A stretch of 38,537 nucleotides of DNA from a virus, in the IMG/VR virus record IMGVR_UViG_3300036830_000280, positions 1 through 38,537 of that record; one strand, given 5' to 3'. The notes below the pieces were generated by a model. It was not told where the DNA came from and made no database searches. It saw only the letters and a list, made by a program, of their open reading frames with translations. This document shows positions 1 to 7,538 of this stretch, in pieces. Position numbers and translations under genes: made by a program. The stretch's first letter is position 1. Every line of letters begins with the position of its first letter.

Positions 1-127
1 GGTGCAGCTTCGCCTGGACGAGGTCCTCGGGCTGAGCATGGACGAGATCCTCGAGTTGGCAAGCCAGCCGCGACCACGGTTAGTGACGGCGCCGGACGAG
101 GAGTGGAGCTCGAACGACTACCTCGTC
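1..127. repeat. Terminal direct repeat, left copy (circular overlap)
   Basis: Bases 1-127 are identical to 38411-38537. A repeat of exactly 127 bp matches a common assembler k-mer size, and an open reading frame continues across the join. I read it as a circular assembly with a unit length of 38,410 bp, not as a biological terminal repeat. Circular closure fits circularly permuted headful-packaged DNA or an excised circle. Confidence 0.93.
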
Positions 128-1810
128 GAGGTCTGGCAGCGCGCCCAGCACCCCGAGGTCAAACAGCAACCCAATCGGGTAGTTTTTCCTGATTCGACTA
201 GTTTTTCGAAAACAGGCGAATCAAGTGAAAACAGCGGGTTCCCTAGTTTTCCCCTAGGGGAAAAATCAGAAACTACCCTTTCAGACGCTCGGCGGGACCA
301 TGCCATCAGCGTCGCGACGGTCGGACTCATCGCCAGCCACTGGCCTAGCGACCCAGCGCTCAGCCGTCATTCGGACTACCTGCTGCCGCTTGCTGGCTTC
401 CTGAGCCAGCAGATGGACGCCGAGCAGGTCGCTGCGCTGCTGAAGGAGGCCACGCTGCAGGCAGGCGATCAGAGCTTCCTCGAAGATCGAACGCGTCACT
501 GGCAGGACGAGATCGATCGGCTAGCCGTTAGCTCGGCGGCCAAGATCGCCGGTGATCTGCCTGTCGAAGGGCTGCCGACGATCGCCAAGCACTGGCCTGA
601 GCTGGCAGAGCTGCTGAGCACGCTGTTCGTGGTGCGCATCACCCCGCGGCGGGCCAAGAGCTCCACGAACGGCACATCGGCCGGCTTCACCTTCACGCTG
701 CTCGCGGACATGCTCGCCGAGCCGCCCGAGGAGACCGCGTTTCTGGTCGACGGCATGCTGCCCAACGCTGGCCTGTCGTTGTGGGGGGCGAAACCCAAAG
801 TCGGCAAGAGTGTCGCGGTACGCAACCTGGCGATGTCGATCTCGCGAGGCGAGGTCTTCCTCGACCGCGCCTGCATGCAGGGCACCGTCCTGGTCCTCGC
901 GCTCGAGGAGAAGCGAGCCGAGGTCACGAATCACTTCAGGGACATGGGCGGCACCAACGAGTTGATTCACATCCATACCGGCGCCGCGCCGGGCACCAGC
1001 AAGGAGGGCATCGCCGCGCTGGCAGCTGCGATCGTGGTGTACCAGCCGGCGCTGGTCATCGTCGATCCCGTGTTCAAACTGGTGCGCGTCAAGGACTCGA
1101 GCGACTACGCCGAGCTGACCCGCGAGCTCGAGCCGGTCATCGAGCTGGCGCGCAACTCGGGCTGCCACATCGCCGTGACGCATCACCTCGGCAAGATGGT
1201 CAGAGACGGCGGCGACGACGTCCTCGGCTCGACGGCGATCTTCGGCGCCGTCGACTCGCTGGTGATCCTGCGCAAGGTCCACACGGACGGCACGCGGATC
1301 ATGCACACGGTGCAGCGCTACGGCAAAGACCTGCCTGAGACGACCGTGCCGCTGGATGAATTCACGGGGCGCATCGGTCTGGGTAGCGCGATGTTGGAAA
1401 TCAAGACCCTGGAAGCGCGCAAGGCCGTCATCGAGCTGCTCAAAGACTCTGACGGGCTCAACCAGGAGGTTGTGCGCAAAGAGGCTGGGGTCGCTTCACA
1501 GGCTGCGTACCAGGCGCTGATCGGGCTCTTCAAGGAGGGCCTCGTGCTGCGCTCAGGCGGCGGCAAGCCAGGCGACCCGTTCCTCTACCATCTCGCCGCT
1601 GAAGCCTCTGAAAGAAGTTGTTTTCCTGTTTTCCCTACTAGTAATGAAAAACAAGAAAACAGGCAAAACGACCCCGAAAAGGGGGCGCCAGCGACTGAAG
1701 CTGAAACGGCCCGCGGGCTCGACGCCGGACCGCTGATGTGCCGTGTCTGCGGCAATGAGCTGTGGCCTCACGAAGAGGCTCAGGGCGTCCACGAGGACTG
1801 TCGTCGATGA
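2..1810 (+). CDS. Primase-helicase, helicase part (gene begins at 37863 and crosses the circle junction)
   Basis: This is the C-terminal 602 residues of a 785-aa protein whose first 183 codons lie at 37863-38410. It carries a RecA-fold ATPase of the RepA/AAA_25 type, a hexameric replicative helicase family. A P-loop ending VGKS lies near residues 445-453 of the full protein, a strand resembling Walker B (LVIVDP) has its Asp near 538, and an H-H-L-G motif follows. The C-terminus has a short zinc-binding-like segment, CRVCG followed by H-E-D-C. Two Ser/Asn-rich linkers, one before and one after the ATPase, are encoded by AT-rich palindromic DNA unlike the rest of the gene. The apparent start at base 2 is an artefact of linearisation. 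With the N-terminal primase it would open and prime the phage origin. Confidence 0.92.
   Translation: MQLRLDEVLGLSMDEILELASQPRPRLVTAPDEEWSSNDYLVEVWQRAQHPEVKQQPNRVVFPDSTSFSKTGESSENSGFPSFPLGEKSETTLSDARRDHAISVATVGLIASHWPSDPALSRHSDYLLPLAGFLSQQMDAEQVAALLKEATLQAGDQSFLEDRTRHWQDEIDRLAVSSAAKIAGDLPVEGLPTIAKHWPELAELLSTLFVVRITPRRAKSSTNGTSAGFTFTLLADMLAEPPEETAFLVDGMLPNAGLSLWGAKPKVGKSVAVRNLAMSISRGEVFLDRACMQGTVLVLALEEKRAEVTNHFRDMGGTNELIHIHTGAAPGTSKEGIAALAAAIVVYQPALVIVDPVFKLVRVKDSSDYAELTRELEPVIELARNSGCHIAVTHHLGKMVRDGGDDVLGSTAIFGAVDSLVILRKVHTDGTRIMHTVQRYGKDLPETTVPLDEFTGRIGLGSAMLEIKTLEARKAVIELLKDSDGLNQEVVRKEAGVASQAAYQALIGLFKEGLVLRSGGGKPGDPFLYHLAAEASERSCFPVFPTSNEKQENRQNDPEKGAPATEAETARGLDAGPLMCRVCGNELWPHEEAQGVHEDCRR
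177..278. other. AT-rich palindromic island, candidate replication origin
   Basis: About 100 bp of AT-rich DNA sits inside the otherwise GC-rich helicase gene. It is bounded by an inverted repeat, GGGTAGTTT (177-185) and AAACTACCC (270-278). Inside are GATTCG (191-196) with CGAATC (217-222), a perfect 18-bp palindrome TTTTCCCCTAGGGGAAAA (247-264), and two direct copies of GAAAACAG (208-215, 227-234). The encoded linker is low-complexity, so the DNA rather than the protein may be under selection. Origin function is inference from its position in the replication gene, its base composition and its repeats. Confidence 0.45.
1625..1663. repeat. Second AT-rich island with inverted repeat
   Basis: CCTGTTTTC (1625-1633) and GAAAACAGG (1655-1663) form a perfect 9-bp inverted repeat around an ACTAGT hexamer. 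The 9-mer GAAAACAGG also occurs at 208-216 in the first island. It encodes the linker between the helicase and the C-terminal zinc segment. The shared motif suggests both islands bind the same factor. Confidence 0.4.
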
Positions 1811-1847
1811 CCGCGCGGTGAAGACCTCTGTCTCATGCCACCGCGAC

Positions 1848-1853
1848 TACACT
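1848..1853 (+). promoter_or_regulatory. Possible -10 box (TACACT)
   Basis: TACACT lies 12 bases before the ATG at 1866 and matches the TACACT found before the portal gene. No convincing -35 box is visible. It could start a short-leader transcript into the packaging genes. Confidence 0.25.
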
Positions 1854-1865
1854 CGTGCCACTGCC

Positions 1866-2045
1866 ATGACTGACGCCGAGCTGTGCGTGTTCTGTGGCCG
1901 TCCGATTCCGGAGCCGCGTTGGCATGAGCCGACGAGCCGGCCAGTCGTCAAGCACCTGTACTGTTCTCGAAGTTGTGCCGATCGCCAGCAACAAGCCATC
2001 CGCCGTCTGCGCAACACGTCCGCGCCTGAGGCGCTGAGTGACTGA
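1866..2045 (+). CDS. Small zinc-ribbon-like protein
   Basis: This is a 59-aa protein with a C-x2-C pair near the N-terminus (CVFCG) and a second pair, C-x3-C (CSRSC), about 20 residues later, the pattern of a small zinc knuckle. The tail is basic (RRLRN). The ATG at 1866 follows a possible TACACT box. It sits between the primase-helicase and the terminase genes. Phages often place HNH or zinc-finger genes beside terminase, but no HNH His/Asn motif is seen here, so no function is assigned. About 190 bases without a convincing gene follow it. Confidence 0.6.
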   Translation: MTDAELCVFCGRPIPEPRWHEPTSRPVVKHLYCSRSCADRQQQAIRRLRNTSAPEALSD

Positions 2046-2231
2046 CTTTCTCCGTGGAGGCGAGCTGGTGATCCCATCCCCATCGCACGTTGCCGGACAC
2101 GACGAAGGGCCTCACCAGCCCAAGCCGACCCACCGCGCTGCCATATCCCCAAGGCGCGGCGGGTCCACGGCCTCTGTCCTCACCCATCATCGTGCCCCGG
2201 GCATAGCACCCCATGAGTTGCGACTGACCTC

Positions 2232-2609
2232 ATGAGTTACCGTGGGCCCGATAACGAGCACCGGTGTACCGCGCACAACGCGATGGGCTCGCGCTGCTAT
2301 GCGTACGCCATTCGTGGCGGCAAGGTGTGCCGCTATCACGGCGGCTTGGCGCCCCAGGTGCAAGCCAAGGCCGAGGACCGTATCCGCGCCCTGGTCGACC
2401 CGTCGCTCAATCGCATCGCCCGCGCCATCGCCGACGATGCCAACCCGCAGCTGGCGCTCGCCGCGGCCCGCGACATCCTGGACCGCGCCGGCTACAAGGC
2501 GACCGACAAGGTGCAAACTGACGGCCGCACCGTCATCGAGATCGAGTACGTCAAACGCCCACTGACGCCAGCTCAAATCAACGAGAACTTCTTGTTGAAC
2601 GGCCACTGA
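2232..2609 (+). CDS. Terminase small subunit-like protein
   Basis: This 125-aa protein lies directly upstream of the large terminase and overlaps its start (TGATG). The N-terminus holds Cys/His pairs (HRC, SRC) and the sequence CRYHGG, a zinc-type motif common in phage small-terminase-like proteins. The middle is helical, with an Asp/Ala-rich stretch around residues 65-80 like the HTH/coiled-coil part of small terminases. Its likely role is recognition of packaging sites and loading of the large subunit. The assignment rests on the HGG motif and position. Confidence 0.72.
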   Translation: MSYRGPDNEHRCTAHNAMGSRCYAYAIRGGKVCRYHGGLAPQVQAKAEDRIRALVDPSLNRIARAIADDANPQLALAAARDILDRAGYKATDKVQTDGRTVIEIEYVKRPLTPAQINENFLLNGH

Positions 2610-3853
2610 TGCCGCGGATCCAACTTCCCGAACCGCACCCCGCCCAGCAGCAGATCCTGGACGAAGCCCGACGCTGGAACGTGGTCGCCCTAGGTCGCAG
2701 AGCCGGTAAGTCCACGCTCGCACTCCACCTGCTGGCCGAGACGGCACTCCACGCCCAACCGGCCGGCTATTTCGCACCCACCTACAAGCTTCTGGCCGAA
2801 TTCTGGAGAGAACTCCGCACCATTCTGGAGCCGGTGACGCGCATGAAAAGCGAGCAGGACCACCGGCTGGAGTTGATCACTGGCGGAACATTGGAGTGTT
2901 GGTCCCTCGACGACCCGAACCCGGCGCGCGGTCGGAAATACGGCAAGATCGTTGTCGACGAGGCGGCCATGGTGCGCGACCTGCTCGAGATCTGGCAGCT
3001 CGCCCTGCGACCAACGCTGACCGACCTGTCGGGCGGCGCCTGGTTCATGTCGACGCCGCGTGGCTTGAACGACTTCTGGACGCTGTACCAGAACGGTCAG
3101 GACCCGCTCAATGCGGAGTGGATGTCGTGGCAGATGCCCACCAGCGTCAACCCGTTCATCAAGCCTGCTGAGCTCGAGGCGGCCCGCCACGAACTACCCG
3201 AGCGTGCCTGGGCGCAGGAGTACCGCGCCGAGTTCCTCGAGGTCGAGGGCGCCGGCGTGTTCCGCGGCGTACAGGGTGTTGCTCGCCTCGAGCCGCAAGG
3301 ACCGCAACGCGGCCACACGTACGTCATCGGCTGTGACTGGGCACGGAGCAATGACTTCACCGTGTTCAGCATCATGGACGCCAGCACGCTCGAGCAGGTC
3401 GCCATCGACAGGTTCACCCAGATCGACTTCGAGTTCCAGACCGAAAGACTTCACCGCTGGGCCGACCTGTACCAGCCAAGGGTGATCATGGCCGAGGCCA
3501 ACGCCCTGGGCCAGCCACTCGTCGAACGGCTGCAGCAGGGCTACGGCAGGCTGTACGGCGAGTCGCGGCGCGCATTGCCCATCCAGCCGTGGTGGTCGAC
3601 GAATGCCACCAAGGCTGCGCTGGTGCAGCAGTTGAGCGTGGCGATCGAGAACGGCGACGTGGCATTGCTGGACGACGCGGTGCAGACCAGCGAGCTCCAG
3701 GCGTACGAGGTCGAACGGCTGCCGTCAGGCATGCTCAGGTACGGCGCGCCGAGCGGTCAACACGACGATACGGTAATTGCCACCGCCCTGGCGTGGGCCG
3801 CGGCGAGTGTTGAGTCCCAGACCACGCGCTCGAGCTACGCGTTTTCGCGCTGA
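2609..3853 (+). CDS. terL: Terminase large subunit (packaging ATPase-nuclease)
   Basis: This 414-aa packaging motor pumps DNA into the prohead and cuts concatemers. The ATPase has Walker A GRRAGKST (residues 29-36), Walker B IVVDEAA (Asp near 117, Glu 118) and a coupling motif MSTPRG. The nuclease is RNase H-like, with acidic residues in GCDWARS (Asp near 243), AEANALG (Glu near 296) and GQHDDT (near 385). All the expected catalytic residues are present and the length is normal for a compact terminase. The ATG at 2609 overlaps the upstream stop, so the two subunits are translationally coupled. Confidence 0.95.
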   Translation: MPRIQLPEPHPAQQQILDEARRWNVVALGRRAGKSTLALHLLAETALHAQPAGYFAPTYKLLAEFWRELRTILEPVTRMKSEQDHRLELITGGTLECWSLDDPNPARGRKYGKIVVDEAAMVRDLLEIWQLALRPTLTDLSGGAWFMSTPRGLNDFWTLYQNGQDPLNAEWMSWQMPTSVNPFIKPAELEAARHELPERAWAQEYRAEFLEVEGAGVFRGVQGVARLEPQGPQRGHTYVIGCDWARSNDFTVFSIMDASTLEQVAIDRFTQIDFEFQTERLHRWADLYQPRVIMAEANALGQPLVERLQQGYGRLYGESRRALPIQPWWSTNATKAALVQQLSVAIENGDVALLDDAVQTSELQAYEVERLPSGMLRYGAPSGQHDDTVIATALAWAAASVESQTTRSSYAFSR

Positions 3854-3960
3854 TGCTCGGTGGTGTGGAGCTGCCACCCGCGACGCAGCCGGCGATCAGT
3901 TGATTTCGACACTCACCTAGGGTCTGGTGTCTGCAATGCCCGCGTTTTAGCGTTCGGTCC

Positions 3961-4320
3961 ATGCGGCCTCCGAAATTGTGGTGCGAACGCTGCGAATCGC
4001 CGAGGCGACCAGGACCGCAGCGACCAAAGTGTGAATGTGCAGTGGTGGGTCAGCGCATGCGAAGGAGCATCAAGCGTCTGATTCGGCAAGTGAGAGCGAA
4101 CCATCTCGCGGCAGTCGATCGTGGCGTGCTGGGTCCCAATGGCGTGCTGGAGGCGCTGCGGCTTATCACTCTCGCAGGCGCTGCGGCTTATCACTCTCGC
4201 ATCGAAACACGCGCGCGTTTGTTGATTCACAGACTTAGATGGCTCGAGTCAAGTGAGCGGCGCATTCGTCATCAACTCACCGAGCTAATGGGGGTCGACT
4301 GGGAAGCAGGCCAGCCATGA
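3961..4320 (+). CDS. Basic Cys-containing hypothetical protein with internal 25-bp duplication
   Basis: This 119-aa protein starts with CxxC-type pairs (CERC, CEC) and continues as a basic helical segment rich in Arg and Leu. Its stop overlaps the ATG at 4317 (ATGA), which supports real translation. The centre is encoded by two exact tandem copies of a 25-bp unit. Since 25 is not a multiple of three, the full-length frame exists only with the present copy number. I do not recognise the family. Confidence 0.5.
   Translation: MRPPKLWCERCESPRRPGPQRPKCECAVVGQRMRRSIKRLIRQVRANHLAAVDRGVLGPNGVLEALRLITLAGAAAYHSRIETRARLLIHRLRWLESSERRIRHQLTELMGVDWEAGQP
4151..4200. repeat. Perfect 25-bp tandem duplication
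   Basis: The unit at 4151-4175 is repeated exactly at 4176-4200. With one copy, the frame starting at 3961 would run into a TGA soon after the unit. With two copies it continues to 4320. This is a slippage-prone site that could toggle the length of the gene. Confidence 0.9.
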
Positions 4321-4514
4321 GTCGCTTCCGTGGGTGTTGGAGCTGCGGCAGCCATGCGGCGTGCTGGCCAGAGTGCTTGTGCGCGAAGTGCCTCGACGGC
4401 GTCGAGTACCAGCGCTGGCGGCACGACCACCCTGCCCGCTACCAGGCATGGCTCGACAAGCAACTGCTCGTCGGGACTCAGGAGTGCGACTGCCCCGTCT
4501 GTAGCCTGAGATGA
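4317..4514 (+). CDS. Small Cys-rich zinc-binding-like protein
   Basis: This 65-aa protein has eight cysteines grouped as CWSC, C-x4-C-x2-C and a terminal C-x-C-x2-C (CDCPVC). The pattern suggests two zinc sites. The start codon overlaps the preceding stop (ATGA). It is the last gene before the portal promoter. No family is recognised; it may be a small nucleic-acid-binding or adaptor protein. Confidence 0.6.
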   Translation: MSRFRGCWSCGSHAACWPECLCAKCLDGVEYQRWRHDHPARYQAWLDKQLLVGTQECDCPVCSLR

Positions 4515-4522
4515 GACAAGGT

Positions 4523-4558
4523 CGCGTGAAACATACGCGTGAAACATAGCGTTACACT
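4523..4558 (+). promoter_or_regulatory. Late promoter with tandem 13-bp operator-like repeats
   Basis: CGCGTGAAACATA occurs twice back to back (4523-4535, 4536-4548), followed by a TACACT box (4553-4558) 11 bases before the GTG at 4570. The transcript would be nearly leaderless. A related tandem repeat (CGCGCWACATA twice) lies in the divergent promoter at 31731-31752, which suggests the same regulator binds both. Confidence 0.6.
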
Positions 4559-4569
4559 CACGCTCAGCC

Positions 4570-6537
4570 GTGGCTGACAAACCACCGAGCGCGTCGTACC
4601 TCTCGGAGCTCCAGACCGAGATGTACGACCGCTACCGGCGCGACGACGTGCAGATCGACACGTACCGCGCCCAGCGCGAGATGCGCGTGCCGGCCATGCT
4701 CGGCGCCGACGAGAAATACACGCTCGTCAACGTCGACCCCCGCGACCCGGACGTGAGCGAGGAAGCGTTCCAGCAGACGGCCATGCTCACGCTCGAGCGC
4801 CCCAAATTGCACCTGGACGGCGGCGAGTCGGACACGGCGCAGACGGCCGCATCCCAGCGCGAGCACTGGACCGAGGAAACGCTGTGGTCCTGCGGCTCGA
4901 GGACGCCCGGCGCGGACACCATGACGTTCCTGACCGACGCCGCGCTCAACGACGGCGGCGCGTGGTCCAAGATTTTGTTCCTGCCCGACGCCTGGGACAA
5001 GCGCTACGCCTACCCGGTCCCCAACCCAGGGGAATCAGCCGAGGCGTGGACGCACTACGACAAGGCCACCGAGGACGCCAAGCGCGCCGCCGGGCCCCCG
5101 TTCGCCTGGGAGTTTGTCGACACGCGGGCCATCTACCCGGACTACATGGGCGGCCGTGTCGCCGAAGTGCTCGAGGTCACCGACCGACCGGTGCGCACCA
5201 CGTTCCGCCGCTACCGATTAGGCGTCGATGGCGACGGCAACATCGTGCCCGAGGAGATGGGCCAGTCTCAGGCCAGCAATGCGTACGGCGCCAGCGGCCG
5301 TCCGATCCTGCCCACCAGCATCACCATGATCGAGCACTGGGACGAGACTTGGGCCAGTTGGGCCGTAACGGGCACCAACTACAAGTCTGAGCCGACGGGC
5401 GCGATCGTCAAGCAGTTCAAGCACAACTATGGCTTTCTGCCCTACGACTTCGCGCCAGGTTTATGGATGAACCACTGGCGCAACCGCAAGGTCGGCTGGG
5501 GCGTCAGTCAGACCAAGCTCTGGCTGGTCCAGTACCGCCAGTATTTGCGCGCCATGCACGCCCAATACGTGGCAAGAGACCTGCTCAGCCCACTCGTCAC
5601 CTATGGCGACAGCACCGCGGCGCCGGTCATCGGCGACGACGGTAAGCCGCGTGATCGCGACCCAGGCCCACTCCCTGGCGAGGTGATCAACCTCGGTCCA
5701 GGCCGGCAGCTGGCGCGGATCCAGTACCCCGACGCGGCCACGCTGGAAAAGCACATGAGTCTGATCGACGGCGCTATCCGCGAGCTCGAGTCGCCGCGGG
5801 TCACGTCGCTCAGTGGCATGGAAGGCGCCGGCTTCGCCATCAGCCAGGTGCTGTCCTACTCGAGGACCCGCGTGGGCCCGATCGTCAACAACCTGCAGGC
5901 ATTGCTCGGCCGCCAGTCCGAAAAACTGTGGGACCTGGCCCAGAACAAGGTCAAGGAGAAGATCTGGGTCGGGTATAGCGGCTCTGACGCCAAGGGTGGC
6001 ACCGGCTACATCGGCCTCGGGCCCGACGATTTCTCCAGGCCCGTCAAGGTGCGTTGGGAAGTGCAGCAGGAGCTGCCGACCGACGACCTGATCAAAGCGC
6101 GCTATGCCCACGAGCGCTTGCAGGCCGGCACGTGGGGCACCGACGAGGCGGTCGACTACCTCGGGGACAACCCCGACGAGATCCGCCGCAGCAAAGCGCG
6201 CGACCGCATCCGACAATCGCCCGAGTACCAGAAGTGGCTCGACCAGCAGGTGTTTCAATTTGCAGGACGAGGAGACATCCTGGGCGCTGCAGCCCAGGCT
6301 CAGGCCCTGGCTGCCAAGGGCACACTACCCGGACAACCAGGTGCTGGTGGCCCCGGTGGGATGCAGACCCCGGCCCCAGGTGTCTTCGAGGGCGGTGGGC
6401 CAGGTGCAGGAGGGGTTCCGGACCTGGCCGCACTTGCCACCGCACCGAATGGCGCGGGCGCGATGGCGCCACCAGGCGCACAAGTGATGCAGGGCGCCGC
6501 GGCGAATGCGGGCGCACCAGGCGCAGGAGGTTTTTAA
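4570..6537 (+). CDS. Portal protein
   Basis: This 655-aa protein follows the terminase module in the usual portal position. It has long mixed helical regions and a C-terminal tail from about residue 575 made almost entirely of Gly, Ala and Pro, probably disordered. Portals form the dodecameric ring through which DNA enters and leaves. The size suits a podovirus-like portal with an extended barrel or tail. Start GTG 4570 lies just downstream of a -10 box and has no Shine-Dalgarno sequence, as in leaderless genes. The identification rests on size, position and general character rather than a strict motif. Confidence 0.8.
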   Translation: MADKPPSASYLSELQTEMYDRYRRDDVQIDTYRAQREMRVPAMLGADEKYTLVNVDPRDPDVSEEAFQQTAMLTLERPKLHLDGGESDTAQTAASQREHWTEETLWSCGSRTPGADTMTFLTDAALNDGGAWSKILFLPDAWDKRYAYPVPNPGESAEAWTHYDKATEDAKRAAGPPFAWEFVDTRAIYPDYMGGRVAEVLEVTDRPVRTTFRRYRLGVDGDGNIVPEEMGQSQASNAYGASGRPILPTSITMIEHWDETWASWAVTGTNYKSEPTGAIVKQFKHNYGFLPYDFAPGLWMNHWRNRKVGWGVSQTKLWLVQYRQYLRAMHAQYVARDLLSPLVTYGDSTAAPVIGDDGKPRDRDPGPLPGEVINLGPGRQLARIQYPDAATLEKHMSLIDGAIRELESPRVTSLSGMEGAGFAISQVLSYSRTRVGPIVNNLQALLGRQSEKLWDLAQNKVKEKIWVGYSGSDAKGGTGYIGLGPDDFSRPVKVRWEVQQELPTDDLIKARYAHERLQAGTWGTDEAVDYLGDNPDEIRRSKARDRIRQSPEYQKWLDQQVFQFAGRGDILGAAAQAQALAAKGTLPGQPGAGGPGGMQTPAPGVFEGGGPGAGGVPDLAALATAPNGAGAMAPPGAQVMQGAAANAGAPGAGGF

Positions 6538-6542
6538 GAGTG

Positions 6543-6734
6543 ATGGCCAACAAACTCGGTAGCAATCCCTCGAGCGCGGGCTTCAAGCCACCGTCAGGTC
6601 GCGAGCACCCACCCATGGGCGGAGGCAAGGCGTCGTCGATCGGCGGCGTGCACTGCGCTGGACCGCAGACCAACCACGGTGGTGACTCGGGCGGCAACAT
6701 GGGCAACGTGGCCCCACGCAGTCGGCCCAAGTAG
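6543..6734 (+). CDS. Small Gly/Ser/Pro-rich protein
   Basis: This 63-aa protein begins five bases after the portal stop. It is rich in Gly, Ser, Asn and Pro, with no membrane segment and one Cys (VHCAG). It looks disordered. Such short basic peptides are frequent between portal and capsid genes in metagenomic phages, but the function is unknown. Confidence 0.55.
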   Translation: MANKLGSNPSSAGFKPPSGREHPPMGGGKASSIGGVHCAGPQTNHGGDSGGNMGNVAPRSRPK

Positions 6735-6736
6735 CC

Positions 6737-6886
6737 ATGGTGCAGAAGCGCAGCGGCCGCAAGTGGACCGAGGCGGCCGACGCTCGAGCAGACAAGAAGG
6801 CCGGCCTCAAGCCCGGCAGCAAAACGGACAATGCCCTCGACAAGCAGCGCGGTGTGTCGACCAGGACGCCGAAGGGGAAGGCCTGA
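6737..6886 (+). CDS. Small Lys/Arg-rich protein
   Basis: This 49-aa, strongly basic protein (about one residue in three is Lys or Arg) starts two bases after the preceding stop. It has no hydrophobic core. It may bind DNA inside the virion or be a small head-associated peptide. It is kept because it fills the space between two coding genes with consistent strand and spacing. Confidence 0.5.
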   Translation: MVQKRSGRKWTEAADARADKKAGLKPGSKTDNALDKQRGVSTRTPKGKA

Positions 6887-6969
6887 GCAGTGACGCTCTC
6901 TTTCCCCTGGTCTGCTTCGCGCTGATGATCGTGGTTATGGCCGTGGTCCTGCTCAACGAGTGGCGCTGA
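6883..6969 (+). CDS. Possible single-span membrane peptide, start uncertain
   Basis: The frame ending with the TGA at 6967-6969 encodes a hydrophobic stretch (FPLVCFALMIVVMAVVLL) followed by NEWR. Its stop overlaps the next ATG (TGATG), which suggests it is translated. No ATG gives a full span; a CTG at 6883 after a GGGGAAGG purine run is one possible start. The reading is tentative. Confidence 0.35.
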   Translation: MSSDALFPLVCFALMIVVMAVVLLNEWR

Positions 6970-7535
6970 TGCCTAGCCAGAACAATCCGCAGGACCCGAC
7001 CGTTTTGCGGGACGCCCTTACACGGGAAGTGACCAACGACGCCTACAACATCGCCGGCCAGATATTCAAAGGGCCCCAGGGTGACGTCAGCCGCGTCAGC
7101 AACGACCAGCTCGACGAGCGCTACCGCCAGGCGTTTACGAACAACGACCGCGGCTATCTGATGCAGGAGGCGGCGCGCGATCCTGCGCAGTTCCTGGCCG
7201 CGGTGGAGCGTCTCGGCGTGACCATGCCGCCAGGTGAGGAGATCCAGAAGGACCCTCCACTACCCAGCGCTGCGAAGAGCAACGCGCCGATCCCCAAACC
7301 GCCCGAGGGTGTGCAGCCGACGACGTTCGACCAGCCCAGCAACGTGCCGCCACCGCCCGCTCTACCGGCGCCACCGATGCCACCAGGACCGGTAGCCGCA
7401 CCACCGCCGATGGCCATGCCGCAATCAGCGCCCATGGCACCCGCACCCATGGCGCCAGCTCCGCCACCGATGATGCCGCCGCCAGTCATCCTGGGCCCGA
7501 ACGGTCAACCGCTGCCGCCGTCCGTGCCGGCGTAA
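6969..7535 (+). CDS. Proline-rich head-region protein
   Basis: This 188-aa protein has a polar N-terminal half (residues 1-95, predicted helical, with YRQAF and Glu/Asp-rich segments) and a C-terminal half made mainly of Pro, Ala and Met with repeated PMAP units. The ATG at 6969 overlaps the preceding stop; a GTG at 6960 is an alternative in-frame start. It lies just before the giant internal protein, whose N-terminus is also proline-rich. It is probably a virion or assembly protein; no family is recognised. Confidence 0.6.
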   Translation: MPSQNNPQDPTVLRDALTREVTNDAYNIAGQIFKGPQGDVSRVSNDQLDERYRQAFTNNDRGYLMQEAARDPAQFLAAVERLGVTMPPGEEIQKDPPLPSAAKSNAPIPKPPEGVQPTTFDQPSNVPPPPALPAPPMPPGPVAAPPPMAMPQSAPMAPAPMAPAPPPMMPPPVILGPNGQPLPPSVPA

Positions 7536-7538
7536 GTC

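Noticed and set aside
2046-2231. Short plus-strand frame between the zinc protein and the small terminase
   Set aside because: Low-complexity Pro/His/Arg composition, no ribosome-binding site and no overlap with its neighbours.
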